From NCBI RefSeq assembly GCF_016918855.1, contig NZ_JADKYB010000006.1, positions 62,001-126,000 on the forward strand: a DNA stretch of 64,000 bases. Reading direction: 5' to 3'. The translations under genes and the position numbers were made by a program. Below are positions 63,993 to 64,000 of the stretch, in pieces. The number at the start of each line of letters is the position of its first letter. Position 1 is the stretch's first letter. The DNA is from Actinacidiphila acididurans (lineage in GTDB: Bacteria; Actinomycetota; Actinomycetes; Streptomycetales; Streptomycetaceae). Below the pieces are notes generated by a model. The model was not told the origin of the DNA, ran no database searches, and saw only the letters and a list, made by a program, of their open reading frames with translations.

Positions 63993-64000
63993 CCCGTCCC

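Overview
The window is high-GC DNA (third codon positions almost all G/C, many GTG starts, Shine-Dalgarno sites of the GGAGG type, one in-frame TTA codon found) from an actinomycete chromosome. Gene content and order (glnII, glnA, lipA, lipB, aceE, sucB, lpd, pepA, cob genes, nadA, erpA, ctaC-ctaD-ctaF) match the conserved core arm of Streptomyces or a close member of the Streptomycetaceae. I identify 59 protein-coding genes and no rRNA, tRNA, CRISPR array, insertion sequence or prophage.

Region 1 (1-16.9 kb) is framed by the two glutamine synthetases, GSII (glnII, minus) and GSI (glnA, minus), each preceded by four 11-bp-spaced half-sites that look like GlnR operators. Between them lie a tautomerase/Gfo-Idh-MocA oxidoreductase pair, a quinone oxidoreductase, a secreted serine hydrolase, a Tat-exported GH71/99-type glycosidase, a two-gene zinc-independent ribosomal protein operon (L33/L31B) with a good Zur box, a cofactor-free haloperoxidase-like hydrolase, an Fpg/Nei glycosylase, a PASTA lipoprotein, a DUF6879/XRE regulatory pair, and a 44-codon small ORF translationally coupled to a PIMT-like methyltransferase.

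Region 2 (16.9-37.1 kb) is lipoate and central carbon metabolism: lipA and lipB make lipoyl groups; aceE, sucB and lpd encode pyruvate/2-oxoglutarate dehydrogenase components, with a GntR/FCD regulator beside aceE. A TTA-containing NsdA-like regulator, a PLP decarboxylase, an FAD oxidoreductase, an SDR-like protein, DUF4240, a double-GNAT protein and pepA fill in.

Region 3 (37.4-43.5 kb) holds late cobalamin genes (cobS, cobT, and cobU fused to a degenerate metallo-beta-lactamase-like domain), interrupted by an MprF-like synthase and a rhomboid-like protein. Region 4 (43.7-48.8 kb) is envelope-related: an HtrA-like lipoprotein protease, DUF3043, a methyltransferase, PspA and its partner.

Region 5 (48.9-51.1 kb) is the most interesting: a membrane protein with a Gly/Cys-only C-terminal tail, a DUF692 (MNIO) enzyme and a small partner, with overlapping reading frames. 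This looks like a peptide-tail modification system. Region 6 (51.3-64 kb) contains a GNAT protein, nadA, erpA, a PfkB kinase, a cysteine desulfurase-TusA fusion, the aa3 oxidase operon ctaC-ctaD-ctaF (ctaD carries a striking rare-codon island) and an L,D-transpeptidase lipoprotein.

Intergenic DNA is rich in perfect hairpins (terminators) and contains modular dispersed repeats at about 3.3, 16.9 and 25.3 kb, palindrome-bearing direct repeats at 41.9-42.1 kb, and a tandem duplication of a convergent gene junction at 51.1-51.35 kb.
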